Shown: positions 23,765-38,525, counted from the stretch's first letter. The stretch: 64,000 bases of DNA from Adiantum capillus-veneris (GCA_014529385.2 CM043950.1:80614343-80678342), one strand, 5' to 3'. Numbers and translations: made by a program. The notes: a model not told the origin generated them from the letters alone.

Positions 23765-26355
23765 GTGGCTACAATGCCTATCAAGCGAGTGCGTGTCCAA
23801 GATGAAGTAAGTAAAGAAACAAGCAAAGATGCAATCAATGAAGCAAGTACATCTCGGGCAACTAAAGATGAAGCCAATAAGAGAAAGACCCGTTCTAGGT
23901 CTCAAATTGAAATCTCTGATTTCCCTATGGGATCTTGGACACAACCTTATGACTTGACAGTTGATGTGAGTTCTCAAGGACCAAAGATTACTTGGCCACA
24001 ACTACTTCATATCTCCCCGAAGCTGCGACGACAGTGGTAAAAAATGGTGAGCACGAGGTAAAAGCGAAGTAAGCTAGTAAGTGTAATCAAAGCCTATGGT
24101 CTCAAGGATATAGTGCCTTTGGTGGAGGCTCAAATCAAGGGGTACCGGATTCCAAAAACTTACATTGATAGTGGAGCAGAGGTTTGTGTCATGACAGAAA
24201 AGCTAATGCATCAATTGGGTTTAGAGGTAGTGGAATCATCAAACTTTAGGGCAAAAATGGCCAATAATGTCTGTGTCACTTGTGTGGGTGTAGTGAAAGC
24301 TTTGAGAGTTTCTGTTTTTGGAATCACTACAGAGGTTGATGCTTATGTGATGCCAGTGAAGGGAGAAGGATACCCCCTTATTTTAGGACGACCTTGGCTC
24401 ATGGGTATAGGAGCTAGGCAAGATTGGGCAACAGGAGACTTGGAGTTGAGGCCTCGTGTGGGTGGCCATAGTCAGAAGGTGGTTTATAACTTGAAGAATG
24501 GGCGACAAGAGAACCTCGAACTAGAGACGTCAACTGATGAGTGGAGCTCAAGTGGATGCTCCTCATCTATGGACGAGGAAGAGAGTTCAAGTGAAGAGAG
24601 TGATAGCACTCTCGAATTCATGGGCGTCACCATAAAGGAAACTACCTCATCAGAAGACAACCCAAGGATCCAAATGGAGAATGTGTGGGATGCCAGCCTA
24701 GAGAAGATGTTATCCAAGGACATAAAGGAAGAAGAAAGGGAGGGTTATGTAAATTTTCTCAAGAAGCATGCATCATTGTTTATTTCTGATTACACTCACA
24801 TTACAGGTGTCACTATAGTGAAGCATCATATCCATCTAAAAGAAGGGAGCAAGCCAGTAGTACAAAAAATAAGAAGATTAGGAGTTGTGCAACAAAATGC
24901 ACTATTGTCCGAGGTGAAGAGACTCTTAGAAGCACGATTCATATACCCAGTAGAAGATTCAGAATGTGTCTCCCCAGTAGTGGTGAGGCCAAAGAAGAAT
25001 GGTAAATGGCGAGTGTGCGTGGATTACAAGCCACTAAATGCTGCAACAAAAAGGGACCACTTCCCTCTCCCATTTCAAGATGAGATTCTAAATGAAGTAG
25101 CAGGCCATGAGCGATACACAGTGTGTAATGGCTACTCCGGTTACTTTCAAATACGCATTGCATAGGAGGACCAGAAAAAGACTACTTTCATCAAACCATG
25201 GGGCTGTTTTGCATTTCGAGTCATGCCTCTTGGTCCCACCAACGCTCCAGCCACCTTTCAATGATTCGTGAATATGGTCTTCCAACCTTACTCTGGTAAG
25301 TCCATAAGGGTTTTCATAGATGACTTTTGTATTTACAGCTCCAAAAGTATGCATCTCGGCAAGATTGATGAAGGATTTACTCATTTAGCTAAGCTGGGTG
25401 GAAAACTATGGGTGGACAACTAAACAAGGACAAATGTCACATTGGGGAAAGCAAGGTTACACTATTGGGTCATGTAGTGTCCATTGATGGAATCGAGGCA
25501 GATCCTGAAAAGATAGAAACATTGCTAAATCTACCTCCCCCAACTTCCATGAAACAATTAATCTCTTTCTTGCAAAAGATAAGATATTTGAGTAGATTCA
25601 TACACTTACTCTCCCAGGTGATATTTCCTCTACAATAGATGACTCGTCAAGAGACGCTTGTTTGGAGTGAAGAAAGTGATGGGCATTTTAGAGAGATATA
25701 TATTTTTTTAGGGTCACTCCCTGTAATCCTCCAACCTTGTTGGGAAGAAACATTCTTTGTAAACCCTAGTGTGGGAGAAGAAGCTATTGGTGCTGCCCTC
25801 CTACAAAAAGATCCAAAAAAATCCTTTATGAGGCCTATGTATTTTTCTAGCCGCCTCATGGAAAACACAGAGAAGGCCTACACCCAGATGGAACAGCTAG
25901 TGTTAGCCCTCATGTTTGCGGTAACCAAATTTCGGCCATACTTGCTGCCAAAGAGGTTTGTAATTATCACTGTGGAGGATATGTTTCCCTATGCACTACA
26001 ACATATGGAAATCTCTGACAAAATAGCAAAGTGGGTAGTGCGACTTCAAGAGTTTGATTATACAATACAGGTTGAAAGAACAACTCGAGCATGCTTAGCC
26101 GACATTTTAACAAACAAGTGCTACGAAAAATTTTGCAATTTGAAGAGAAAGGAACTTCCAACAGCGCCAGCTCTAGAGGTTCTCGTCAATGCTTATAACC
26201 TCTACTTTGATGGAGCATACAAGAGAACCAAGGATAAGGCAGCTGCAGGTATTGTGGTCTTATCTCCATTGGGAGAGAGGATCCATGGTGAAGGGATCAC
26301 TCTAGAAGATGTCCACTCCAACAATGAAGCAGAATATCAAGCTCTAATTCATGGC
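23765..26355 (+). pseudogene. Tat2 pol, unit A (protease, RT, RNase H start; truncated)
   Basis: Protease with TYIDSGAEVCVMTEKL (DSG catalytic triad) near 24,160. RT with CVSPVVVRPKKNGKW, CVDYKPLN, then a TAG at 25,163-25,165, FRVMPLGPTNAPATFQ, a TGA, and VFIDDFCIYSS. RT end HLLGHVV-type at 25,408-25,638. RNase H then follows (25,639-26,355), including the start of the archaeal-type domain (YNLYFDGAYKR, NNEAEYQAL). It is cut by the duplication junction at 26,355. Stops are shared with unit B. Integrase is absent. Confidence 0.88.
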
Positions 26356-26581
26356 TAGCACTTTGATAGGATGACAAGAGTGACCACGCCTGAGCTAAGA
26401 TCCTATGGTTGTCAACCATGGCCACAATGTTGAAAAAACAGGTGGAGGGTAGAGAGTTCCAACCTCCATTCAAGCCATTGCAAAGTGCCACCATGATGAT
26501 ATTGATCTTTGAAGGCGCATTTGAAGCTTAGCTCCATCAACTGGTTTTGTTTCATGAGGGTGGGCTCTTGGATGGGTGATG

Positions 26582-26583
<2 letters not shown>

Positions 26584-26655
<72 letters not shown>
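26584..26655. repeat. (TC)n microsatellite, unit B
   Basis: Counterpart of 10,741-10,831, contracted by about 19 bases. The following spacer also differs (GTGCCCC here, GTTCCCC in unit A). Confidence 0.97.
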
Positions 26656-26658
<3 letters not shown>

Positions 26659-26669
26659 CCCCCCCCCAA

Positions 26670-27047
26670 CAAACTTATTGCTCATTGGCTCCAACAAGTG
26701 CTCCTCAAAAGCTTCTATTCTCTCAAGATCCGTGCACATTAGGGTGAACCTAAGTCTTCAATTGGTTGTACTTTGGATTGGGATGGACTTAGTGAGTGCC
26801 AGTCTCTCTCCAACCTACTACAAGTTCATTAAGCTAGGGCTGAAGTAGATACCCCCCCCCCCCCCCCCCCCCCCCCAAACTTATTGCTCATTGTCTACAA
26901 CAAGTGCTCCTCAAAAGCTCCTATTCTCTCAAGATCTGTGCGCATTAGGGTGTCCTAAGTATTCGATTGGTTGTACTTTGGCTTGGCATGGTGTCAGTCT
27001 CTCTCCAACCTTCTACAAGCTCATTAAGCTAGGGCTGAAGTAGATAG
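26670..27047. repeat. Two-unit tandem repeat of about 180 bp split by a C run, unit B
   Basis: Counterpart of 10,845-11,220. The C run is 25 bases here (26,852-26,876) against 22 in unit A. Confidence 0.9.
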
Positions 27048-28816
27048 TACATATAGAGGCTAAGTTGAAAGAAGAAGGACAACATAGAAGCAACAATCAT
27101 GGTATACTTTGATAGCAAGACTGAGCGCGATAGTTGACACGAGGGCAAAAATCATAGAAGAGATGATGAAGGAGATCGTACTATATATGATTGACATGGT
27201 GATGGAGATCGGGGTAGACATAATCATCTTGAGAGAAGCTATGAAAGATGAAGAGATCGTGACAAAGAGGATGAATATAGAAGGGATCATAGACACTCTA
27301 ATGGAAATGATAAATTGTATTTCTTGCAGTTGACAACTGACATATGGAAAATGCATAGTTGCTCTATGGAATATGCAAAGGATAGTAGCTTCATTATCAT
27401 TATATTATAAAAGATCTCTTTGTGAGCTATAGTCACTTTATGTCGGGCAAACAATGTATATTCATTTTTGAGCATTCAAAAAATCATAAGTAAATACGTG
27501 CAAGAGGAAAATGCTCACTCTTGCACGGGGGGAGATTGCACCTAGTGCTTGTTTCTTTCTTGTCTGCTTTCTCTCACCCTGTAGATGTAGCACCCCGCTT
27601 CAGGAGGTGCACCTACACGTGCTCTCTTGCTCTATCTCACTCTCTGTCTGTCTCTAGTCGCGTATAGCTTTGATTACGTGCTTGTGGATGTGCCAGGTAT
27701 GCAAATCTATGAATTTTATGTATTTTATAATGTTATTCTTGATATTTGTAGGGCTCTCCATGCTCACATTTGTAGCAACGGTATCAAATCTATGGCTACG
27801 CTTGTGTGTAATGATTAGGGATATGGCGAACTTTATCAAAGCTAAGTGTTGTCACCTTTTTTCATTCTAAATTTTAAATGATTATGTCCTCTTTCTTTGC
27901 CATAGAATGTTTATGCTTTGTCTAGTCTATAGCTAATTGATTTGTGATCAATTCAAATCTAGATAAAGCACTTTGAATTTCATAATAGAGAAACTAACTA
28001 CTTTTAGTAGATGCATACTAGGAAAATCTCAAATCGGTTGAATACAGATTAGTAATTAGTGCATGTGTGGTTGCAATTGGAGTATCTTCCAAATAAATAA
28101 TCATGGTAGAGAGATTAATAATAGGCGAGCTTATAACGAGTGCAACAATATAGGAGAAGAACAATTTTAAACGTCTCTAATGACATAGTACACACCCCCA
28201 TACCGTTTTCTTGGAGGGGAGAGAAGACACATGACAAATTGCTTCAGAGGGAGAAGAGGAGATGGTTATTTCCATTGTGAGATTGATCCCCTATTAAAAC
28301 CTTAAAATAAAATAAAACTTTAAAAAAATCTAACATATGAAACTTGAATTGAAGGGGTGTTGCTCAACTTGCCTCCCTTCTACCATACTTGGGTGATCTC
28401 TGTGGAAGATGTAGAATGATAGGAAGTTATTACAACTATAGAATGTACTTGACAAGGAAGTAGAAGTAGAACAAGCATGGTAAGGCCGCAGGAATAATTG
28501 TAAAATTGTTACTTTAAGTTTTATTATCTAAAGGAGATCGCAAAGGCTCAACTCCCAATAAACTGGTGAGCTAATGCACCATCACCTTACAACACTTGGC
28601 ATTGTCATCACCGTCATTAGAGTCCTGGGCATCGTCAGTATAGCACTATTCTCTGCAGCTCATGCCACATTATCGCTTAACAATGGCTTCACATGCGCTA
28701 GCAGTGCACTCGTAGTAGACCACGCATGGTGGAAATTAGTGCTAGTTGCACGCACCCACCCTTAGTATCATGCACGGCAACACATATTTTCATAACAATG
28801 GAGAGGGGGAATGAGG
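27047..28816. other. Unclassified sequence inside unit B
   Basis: Near-identical copy of 11,221-12,990; nothing recognisable is encoded. Confidence 0.6.
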
Positions 28817-28905
28817 TCCACACCCGACACACAACAGAAAGCCTCCCTACAGCTCAGGGTATCCACAACACCCCTAACCTCTCAAGTAACACCTTCAAAT
28901 TGGCT

Positions 28906-30870
28906 AATTTTCACTAACAGAGTCACCTTGGCACACAGAACAACTATCTTCTACCCAGCAGAAACACCTTTCAACACAAATGCACCCACACTACGCAACT
29001 CACCCTTTCTGGCTCACAAAACACCCCAATTATGCCCTCTTGGTAACATGCTTCAAGCTGCAGGCATATCCTTCCGCAAGCATTGGCAAGTACACAAAGA
29101 GTGAGAGAAAAGGAGGGGAATGGGGAGAAGCAACATGAGAAAGAGGGGCAAAGGCTTAGTAGTATTTCATACAGACATATTACAACCAAGTCTGCAGCTC
29201 CAATAGAAAGCTTCCAATACACAGACTTGCAAGCCTTCAACAACTCTCTCTGGCAAAAAAGCCCTTAAAAATTCACTTCAATTCCCTTTTATAGGGCTTG
29301 GCTAAGGCTAAAAAGAAAAAAAAAGGAGCTATCCTGCTCGTGCAATCAACTGAAGCTCATATTAGTATTTTTTGTTGCATGGTTAGCACTTGGTACACTT
29401 GATTTTTTTTGGTAACTCTTGCATGGTGCACAACCTGCTTGGAACTGCACTCTAGGCCGTCCGGCTTGCTCTTTGGCATACGACTCCCTCATTGGGCGGG
29501 CTCTTTGAACTTACTCCCTCTCTCTCTCTTCCACTTGCTAGTTGTGGCAGGAGAAACCTCTCTTGGCTCATTTTTGACTGGCCTTGAGTCCTTCTCTCTC
29601 TCTAGCTCACTTTCTCCTGCTACGGGACCCCTCCCCTATACGAGCAATAGTGACATCGCTATTGGGGGGGGGGGGGGGGGGGGCATTTACTTTGTCTTAA
29701 AAAGGGGGTTGGCACGTGGGGCACTACCCTTAGCCATGCCATGTCATCACTATGCCACCACCCGCAGGCACCAATGAGCACCATCAATTGCACTAGCATG
29801 CCACCAGTGCACCCAAAATTGATGGGCTTCCATCTTAGAGCACCACCAGTGTAGCACGCGCAGGGCCCGACCAGAGCACCATAGCCTAGCTAAATGGAGA
29901 GCTCCCCTCATGGGCTTACACCTACAATGGGCTCACACCCCTGATCGTATACCCCCGACCACTGCCTGCAACTACTGGCTCACCAAGCCTTTGAAAAAAT
30001 TCAGAAACACTCTTATAAAAACCCCCATGCAATCCAACTTTTCCCCCCCGCTTGTCCTGCATGCCAATTGGCACCTAGTGATCTGATTGTCGAGCCAAAA
30101 ACCCCGGCCACAAGCCCATTGTGCCCGCTCCAATTTCATCCCACCTTGCCACACTTCAAAGCTCCCCGAGCGCCCGAACCGAGGCCGTCAAAATGTGAAC
30201 TTTCATCTGCAATCAACTCCGAGCAAATGCACCCAACCTTTCAACTGTTGTAACTTTCTGCTCTGGGCTCCATTTGACAAGCAATCAACTCCTGCTAACT
30301 CCACGCACTACATAGCACCTTCTCACACCCTATTGAAACCCAAAAAACTCCATATGACTCAACTCTCTATGTGGTCAGGTGGGCACCAACCTAGCCCCCG
30401 ACAAAACTTCAAATGGCCATAAACTGCAATCCATATCTCTGATCTACGATCTAAAAAGATGGGTAGGCTACATAAATCAACCACTATGTACTGTATGTTG
30501 ACATCCACTTGGGCCACCTATCCCCAAATGCCCTCTCTGGCAAGAATATGCAACACACAGTACCTTCAAACTTCAATATCTTGGGCTCCATAGCTCGGTT
30601 TGATGAGACGTTTGGACTTGCTCCTTTAGCACTTCAAGCTCTACATTCTTGGACACAAAGACTAACCCTTGAGCCTCCTTCACTTGTTCCCCAAATTAGC
30701 CCCTTTTGGAGCCTTTCTTGGCCTATAAACCACATCAGCCATACATTTACACTGCTACTTGTTAGTCCATGATCTTACTAGTTGCTCGAGACCTTTGCCA
30801 TGCTTATTCTAGCCTACACATACCTGCCCATGCCATCTTCTATGGTCGACACACTTTGGATGCACCATCA
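28906..30870 (-). repeat. Probable Tat1 3' LTR, unit B (left limit estimated)
   Basis: Copy of 13,080-15,067 with a shorter G run at 29,664-29,683 and the minus-strand TATA box at 29,286-29,293. Confidence 0.5.
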
Positions 30871-31019
30871 TTGCTCACCCCCTAGTTGAGCATTTATGCT
30901 CAACCACATAAGAGATTTATTCCACTACAAACTGCAAACATGGAGCACACTATGAGAAAACCCAAAAAAAACTCAACTATATGTCCATAGTTTTATTTCT
31001 AGCATATGAGAAGCCTGCT

Positions 31020-34000
31020 TAGTTTGGTTGCCCAACCCCCTCCATTAGAACCTGATGCACTGTTGGAACCAACTCCCTTTCAAAATAGAGCTTGAGACGC
31101 ACGCCATTAACCTTGTTCTTGAGAAACCGACCATCCATCCTCATCAATGCGTAGGTGCCATTTGGAAAAGCTTGATGGACCTTATAAGGCCCTGTCCACT
31201 TCTTTTTGAATTTGTTCTAAAATGTGAAGTCAAGATAGCTCTTGTACTTCATCACTAGATCTCTATCATCTTTGTTGGCAAATGCCGGTTGAACTTTGCT
31301 ACTCTTTTCTCTCGCTGTTTCCCATAAAAGTCTGTTGCTGCCTCATGATCCATCTTCAAAGTTTCAAGACTTCTAATCTTATCCTGTAAAACATCTTGAT
31401 GAGCTTTATCAATCCTCCACAAACCTTTGAGCACCCCTAACTGCACGTGTACGGGTAATACTGCTTCCTTGCCATAGACCAACTCATAAGGAGTAAAGTT
31501 GGTAGCCACCTTGTACAAAGTGTTGTAAGCCCACAAACATTTGTCAAGGTTAGATTCCCACCCTTCAACCTGCTGGTAGATGTACTTAGAAAGAATCTTG
31601 ACTATCTGTCCATTGGCACTTTCAACCAAACCATTGCACTGTGGATGGTATGGAGATGAAAATCGATGTTGAATCCCCAACTTTTCTACTAGGGCACTCA
31701 CCAACTTACTTATGAACCCTTTCCCTCAATCAGATATAAGCACCCAAGGTACTCCAAAACGACAATATATACAATAAAAAACAAACTGGGCAACATTATG
31801 TTCATTTACCTCTTTTACCGCTTTAGCCTCAACCCACCTAGTGAGGTAGTTTATGACCACCACAACATACTTTTTACCGTTAGTAGCTGACTTGGGAAAT
31901 GGACCAACAACATCCAAACCCCACTGTTCAAAAGCGTCATGTGCTATGATATCCCCTTGCTACTCGGCTACCAATCATCTTTCACCCATTAGTTGGCATT
32001 GATGGCACGTCTTGCACCAATAGTGTACATCTTGCACAACAGAAGGCCACCAAAACCCACTTCTTAAAATACAAAACAAGACCTGATCCTTTACCTTGAT
32101 GTCCGCTCTCTTCATGGCACTGCTCCAATACCATACCCATCTCCTCCTTGTAAAGGATTCGACATAGCACACCATCTCGACCGTGCATCATAAGATCTTC
32201 ACCTACCAAAGTGAACTTTCAAGATCTTTGATCAATTATCCTCTTTTGTAGCTTGGAAAGCCCTTCAAAAAATTGACCCATACTCAAGAAATCATCAATG
32301 TCTTTTAAGGTCTCTCTACTTGCATAAGTAGCCGGTGCCACATACAAACTCAACACATGAGTTTGAACACGATTGCTAGCCAACCGATCTGCTTCCTGGT
32401 TCTGTTCCCTTCTCACATGTTTGAACCGCACCTCTTCAAAAAACTTCAACAGCTTCTTTATAGAGAAAAACCAATTCTTGAGAGAAGCCCTCTTTACCTT
32501 CCATTGGCCCAAAAGTTGTTTGATAACCAACAAAGCATCACCTTTCACTACTAGCCTTGATATGCCAAATTCAATACACTGCTTTAGACCCAGATGTAAA
32601 GTAAGATACTCCGCCTCATTGTTGGTATGCACCTTTTCCAAGTCGTAAGCTTTTTAAAAAATGACTGTGCCGTGTGGATCTTGAATGACCACACCTCCAC
32701 CTCCTTTTTGTGTTACCCTTCTGTAAGTGCCATCAAACCACATAGTGAAGGCCCCCTCCAAGTCTGGCTCCTCTTTGTCTTCCTCTCGCACTACCCTTGG
32801 ATAAGTCATAATTCAATCTCTTTGTTGACTAGGATATCCGCCAAATGAGACCGACTTGTGTGATCCAATTTGAACTTGAACTCAAACTTCTGAAGCTCTA
32901 TCACCCATTTCATGATTCGCTTCCCTGGCTTCAAGTGTAGCACCACTTCAGGCAAAAGATTGTTATCCATCAGCACATAAAATTTACGAACGATCAAATA
33001 CACTTTGAACTTCTTGCAGGCAAAGACTAAAGCCATCACCGACTATTCCACTTTCGCATAAGTAGTCTCTCGTGGACTAATTACCTTGATTTATACGTAA
33101 ATAGGCTTATAATTTCTCCACACCTTTTGTAGCAACACTGCTCCAATGGCCACCGTACCCACCATCATAGCAATATAGAAGTCATCCTCTTGGTTGGGAG
33201 GGCACATTGTAGGTAGCTAACATAGAATACCTTTCACTTTGTCAAATGCTACTTGAGCTTCCTCATCCCATTGAAATACGTGCACCTGTTGAGCCCCTTT
33301 TTCAAGAAGGTAAACATACTGAGACAACATCCAAAAGAAATAGGATAAATACTTTTATGCAGGAATGATGTCAACCTTGTCGCACTGATGGGAGGATCCA
33401 TGAGAACCAATGCCTTCACCTTCTCTGGATCAGCTTCTATTCCATTTTGTGATACCACATGGCCTAACAGATGAGCCCTTGGTTGTGCCAATTTGCACTT
33501 CTTTGGGTCCAACTACCCTCCTTCTGCATTTAGCCTTTGAAAGCACAGACTCAGCTTGGACAAATGTTCCGCCGTAGAACTATAACAACCAATATCATCC
33601 ATAAAAACCCCGATGAACTTACCCAAGTATGGCCCGAACACATTGTTCATACAGTCTTGAAAGGTAGCATACGCATTCATCGGTCCAAAAGGCATCCTCT
33701 GATAGACAAAACACCCCCATGGAGAGATGAAGGTAGTCTTCAGTTGATCCTCCAAAGCAATACCAATCTTAAAATACCCTGAAAAACCATTCATGATAGA
33801 ATAACGTTCGTGCCTGGCAACCTGATTTAGAATCTCATCCTGAAATGGCAGAGGGTAGTGATTCCGCTTAATCGCAACATTCAAGGGCTTATAGTCTACA
33901 CATACCTGCCATTTTCCATTATTCTTTGGAGTAATGACAACAGGAGAAACCCACTCAGACTCTTTCACTAGATATATTATACCTACCTCAAGCAACTTGT

Positions 34001-34168
34001 TAATCTCCTGTCATAGAGATTCCTTTTGAATATCCCCCAGCCTCCTTAGCTTTTGTGCTTTTGGCATGTATACGTCTTTAACTAGGATCCGATGCTCCAC
34101 TGCTTTAGCTCATGTAAAATCTTTATACTCCATCACAAATAAGTCGGGATAGGATGCACATAGTGTGA
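31020..34168 (-). pseudogene. Tat1 Ty3/gypsy pol remnant, unit B
   Basis: Copy of 15,217-18,365 with the same lesions and a handful of substitutions (for example near 31,323, 31,437, 31,598 and 32,353). All major stops are shared, so the element was already dead before the tandem duplication. Confidence 0.88.
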
Positions 34169-34177
34169 CCATATACA

Positions 34178-34405
34178 TGTGGTAGTGATGTGTGTGAACA
34201 CACTAGGACCACCGAGGCATTTTTTCCCTCTTTAGGAGGTTTTTCCCCCTGTGCATTGTATATATGCCCATCACTCTAGGGCTATCTATCTTTCCATTAC
34301 ACACTAAGTAATACACACTCATTTTGTGTGCCTTGATCTTCCTTTGTCTTCTCCAAGCTGTGTGCGTTTCTCTCCAACCCTAATTCCAACAATTGGTATC
34401 AGAGC
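34178..34405 (+). repeat. Ty1/copia 5' LTR and primer-binding site, unit B
   Basis: Copy of 18,375-18,602. In this unit the element is traceable across the nested insertions: the leader is interrupted at 34,497, resumes at 47,870, and gag starts at 48,094. No 3' LTR was found in the window. Confidence 0.75.
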
Positions 34406-34496
34406 AGGCTGCATCCTCCCGCGCTTAGTCGCCAGCTGCTCCAGCACACGCCTTCTCACTTTATCCGATTTCAATGAGATTTGGTGAGCGTTTGCA

Positions 34497-34619
34497 TGTA
34501 AGGACATGGGTCCTATGGGCAAGGCCACCCGCATGGCCGGATAGTGTGTACGCTAGGGAGAGGCTATAAGATAGCACAGTTGAGTGGAGACTAGCACACG
34601 CATTACCACCGCCCTTACA
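34497..34619 (+). repeat. Chromovirus 5' LTR (123 bp), unit B
   Basis: Copy of 18,694-18,816 and the direct partner of the 3' LTR at 47,747-47,869. The flanks are TTGCA on the left and TTGTA to the right of the 3' LTR, a 5-bp target-site duplication with one transition. Confidence 0.87.
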
Positions 34620-34903
34620 CTGGTATCCAAGCTACCAAAAAGTAGCTTGCAATGTTTTTGCTTTTCACCTCCTCAAAAAGAAGGCAGCAAAAAGAAGTTA
34701 GGCACAGTAAAAAAGAAGGCAGGCCTAGTCTTTTGTGCTAATAACACCTGGGCAGACAACGAAAGCTGACCGCGACCACCCCATCTACACCCCCCACAAC
34801 AAGTGATGAAGGCAGGCAACCAAGGCAAAATCGACCGACAAATCGACGGCAGCAAGGCTCCGAAGGCTTCCGTTGGCTGCACACGTAGGAAGTCCCGCTT
34901 AAC

Positions 34904-34976
34904 CCTTGCATGAAGGAGGGTTGAACCCACACCATTGGGGTAAGAGGCCAACACTTTACCATCAAGCTATTGACCC
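34904..34976 (-). repeat. tRNA-like (SINE-type) sequence in the chromovirus leader, unit B
   Basis: Copy of 19,101-19,173, with box B at 34,918-34,928. Single-base changes occur near box A and near box B. Confidence 0.45.
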
Positions 34977-35372
34977 TTGTTGTGTATAACAAGGAAAGAT
35001 AGCATACTTGTGTTGAAAGGAAAACTAGAAGGAAAGGGAAAGCTTAAAACTTCAAGGAAGTAGCTTCACTTCAAGGAAGTAGCTTCACCCTTTCTTTTCA
35101 CTTCTTGGAAGAAGGCAAGTTTTCTTCCAAAAAAAAAAAATCCTCAAGGAGGTAGCTTCAAAGTGAACAAAAGCCTTCACAAAAACGACGGGTTTTTGTG
35201 AAGAATCATCAAACGTGTTCTTACAACAAATGACAAGTGAAGCACTCAAATTCCCGCAAGGTGAGGTTCGCATACAATGAAAATCGTGGACCATACAAAA
35301 CACAAAGACTTCAATTTCTCAAGGTACAAGTTGTCATTTTTTTCTCTCTCTTTGCATTAGTGTGTGTTTATT

Positions 35373-35912
35373 ATGGCCAGTGAGGATATCCTACCTACAC
35401 ACACGTTTGATTTTGAGCACATAGATCAAAATTAGGGCACCATGGGTGCTGCTGACACTAATATGCATGATGATGTAGGAGATCATGGGCTTGTAGATAT
35501 GGCTTCTTTCAAGACTTTGTAACATCACCAAAGCATACTTGAAAGCAACCTCTCTGTATTCAATGCAAATGTTACCAATGTTATGGAGTTACTTGTGGAA
35601 TTTATGAATTCATAGACGACTCAAGGAGCCACAAGTGGCATGGTTCAAGGAAACCAAGCTCGCATGACTCAAGGAGTCCAAGAGACAAGTGCTGCAGAAG
35701 AAGCAAAAGGTAGCAATGCATTACTTAAGAATGTCACCATTCCTGAGTTTCATGGGGAAGAGATCGCAACAAGGATGCAATCAATACTTTCTTACACAAA
35801 TGGAGTGATATTCATAGATTGAGACACACCCCAGATATAAAGACGACTGTGGAAACAAGTCTATCTCTTAAGGCAAGGCCTATAAGTGGTGGATGACATT
35901 TCCAATAGATGC
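35373..35912 (+). pseudogene. Chromovirus gag, N-terminal part, unit B
   Basis: Copy of 19,570-20,109 with a few substitutions (for example FHGEEI here, FHGKEI in unit A). It is continuous with 45,221 once Tat2 (35,913-45,220) is removed. Confidence 0.78.
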
Positions 35913-37505
<1,593 letters not shown>

Positions 37506-37555
37506 TAAATTGGTGCCCCCACTGAGGAGTTCTCAAGCAACGCTCTGTCAATCCT

Positions 37556-38059
37556 ATGAAGGAAGGTCCATCAAATTCTCCGAGACTTCCACTATGGTCT
37601 CCCCAAGAATCTCGAGAAAAGAAGCATCTTTATCGACAAACGGCACGTATGCGGGTAAAGAGAGTTAACTATATACACCCTTCTTTGCTTCAAGGAAAAT
37701 ATTGTAGTCTTCAAGTCCCTAGGTCAAAGCATTGTGTTGAGTGCTTCGTGGCTAGTGTGAAGACACTTCCTTTGAAGCCTCCACTTCAGGTGGTGAAAGC
37801 ACTCTCAAACTCGGGTATTAACAAGTTTTTGCAGGGGGAGCTATACATCAATGGTGTGCGGTATTGGCAAGAGGCTACATACGGTGATGCACTCCAACTA
37901 CTACTAGCAAGAAGGCTCAAGGTGGTTGATAAGGTCGCCATTGAACTCTATGAACTCTACAAAGCTGAAGATGGTCACACCAAAGCTAGGCTAATCACTG
38001 GTGAGCAAATTCTTCGCATCTCTCAAATGGTGGGATCCAAGAGAGCTGAACTTCAATGA
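37556..38059 (+). CDS. Tat2 leader ORF upstream of gag, 167 codons, unit B
   Basis: An uninterrupted frame lies between the primer-binding site and gag. Part of the product is rich in Lys/Arg, and the C-terminal half has GVRYWQEATYGDALQLL and a helical LITGEQILRISQMV stretch. I recognise no domain. Some Tat elements (Ogre type) carry an extra ORF before gag, so the position is not unprecedented. It stays open although the downstream pol has many stops. The start codon choice is uncertain. Confidence 0.45.
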   Translation: MKEGPSNSPRLPLWSPQESREKKHLYRQTARMRVKRVNYIHPSLLQGKYCSLQVPRSKHCVECFVASVKTLPLKPPLQVVKALSNSGINKFLQGELYINGVRYWQEATYGDALQLLLARRLKVVDKVAIELYELYKAEDGHTKARLITGEQILRISQMVGSKRAELQ

Positions 38060-38312
38060 AGTGCTTCATGCAAGTTTGTATTTAATGCACCAATGAATAA
38101 TCCCATTTTCTACAACTTTCAATCAGTTCAGAATATTAGGGTGAATGTGCGCATTGATAGAAAGATTTTTTTTCCAACAAAGATTGGTCTTCTATTTTGG
38201 AGCTGAGAGGTTGAGAGAGATATTGTTGTCCCCTGACCCTAAAATATTTCCTATTTTGGAGTATAATGTATCTTTTGATGTTCACATCTTCATCTTGCTT
38301 TAAGCATACTCC

Positions 38313-38525
38313 ATGAATCATAGGGATTTATATGGATCTTTCCAACCTCTTGCTAGACAAACGGTGCATGCAATAGCTAGCACAAAGCTTAGGTTCCAAA
38401 ACATCACAGGGAACTTAGTAGGTCCTCATCGTCTAGCTGAGATTAATGCATCTATTAGTCCATTTATTCTACCCTTAATAAGATATGATTTGGGCCTAGA
38501 CGTTTTCATCTTTGTGCTGTATTGA
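38313..38525 (+). CDS. Tat2 short ORF immediately upstream of gag, unit B (70 codons)
   Basis: A 70-codon frame starts at ATG 38,313, stops 22 bases before the probable gag ATG (38,548) and is in a different frame from gag. Its C-terminal half reads ASISPFILPL then LDVFIFVLY. The Tat3 ORF in the same place reads ASVQPFVLPL then FEVLIYVLV, and both start MN. The similarity in two strongly diverged elements, and its position, suggest a retained element component. Candidates are a small protein, a translated leader that controls gag, or an N-terminal gag part separated by mutation. No known domain was recognised. Confidence 0.55.
   Translation: MNHRDLYGSFQPLARQTVHAIASTKLRFQNITGNLVGPHRLAEINASISPFILPLIRYDLGLDVFIFVLY

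Noticed and set aside
23387-24001. Minus-strand open frames opposite Tat2 gag (80 and 122 codons).
   Set aside because: Shadows of the gag and gag-pol linker on the plus strand, repeated identically in unit B; no domain.
26297-26494. Open frame spanning the unit A/unit B junction on the minus strand.
   Set aside because: A chance frame across the duplication breakpoint with no domain; not a fusion gene.
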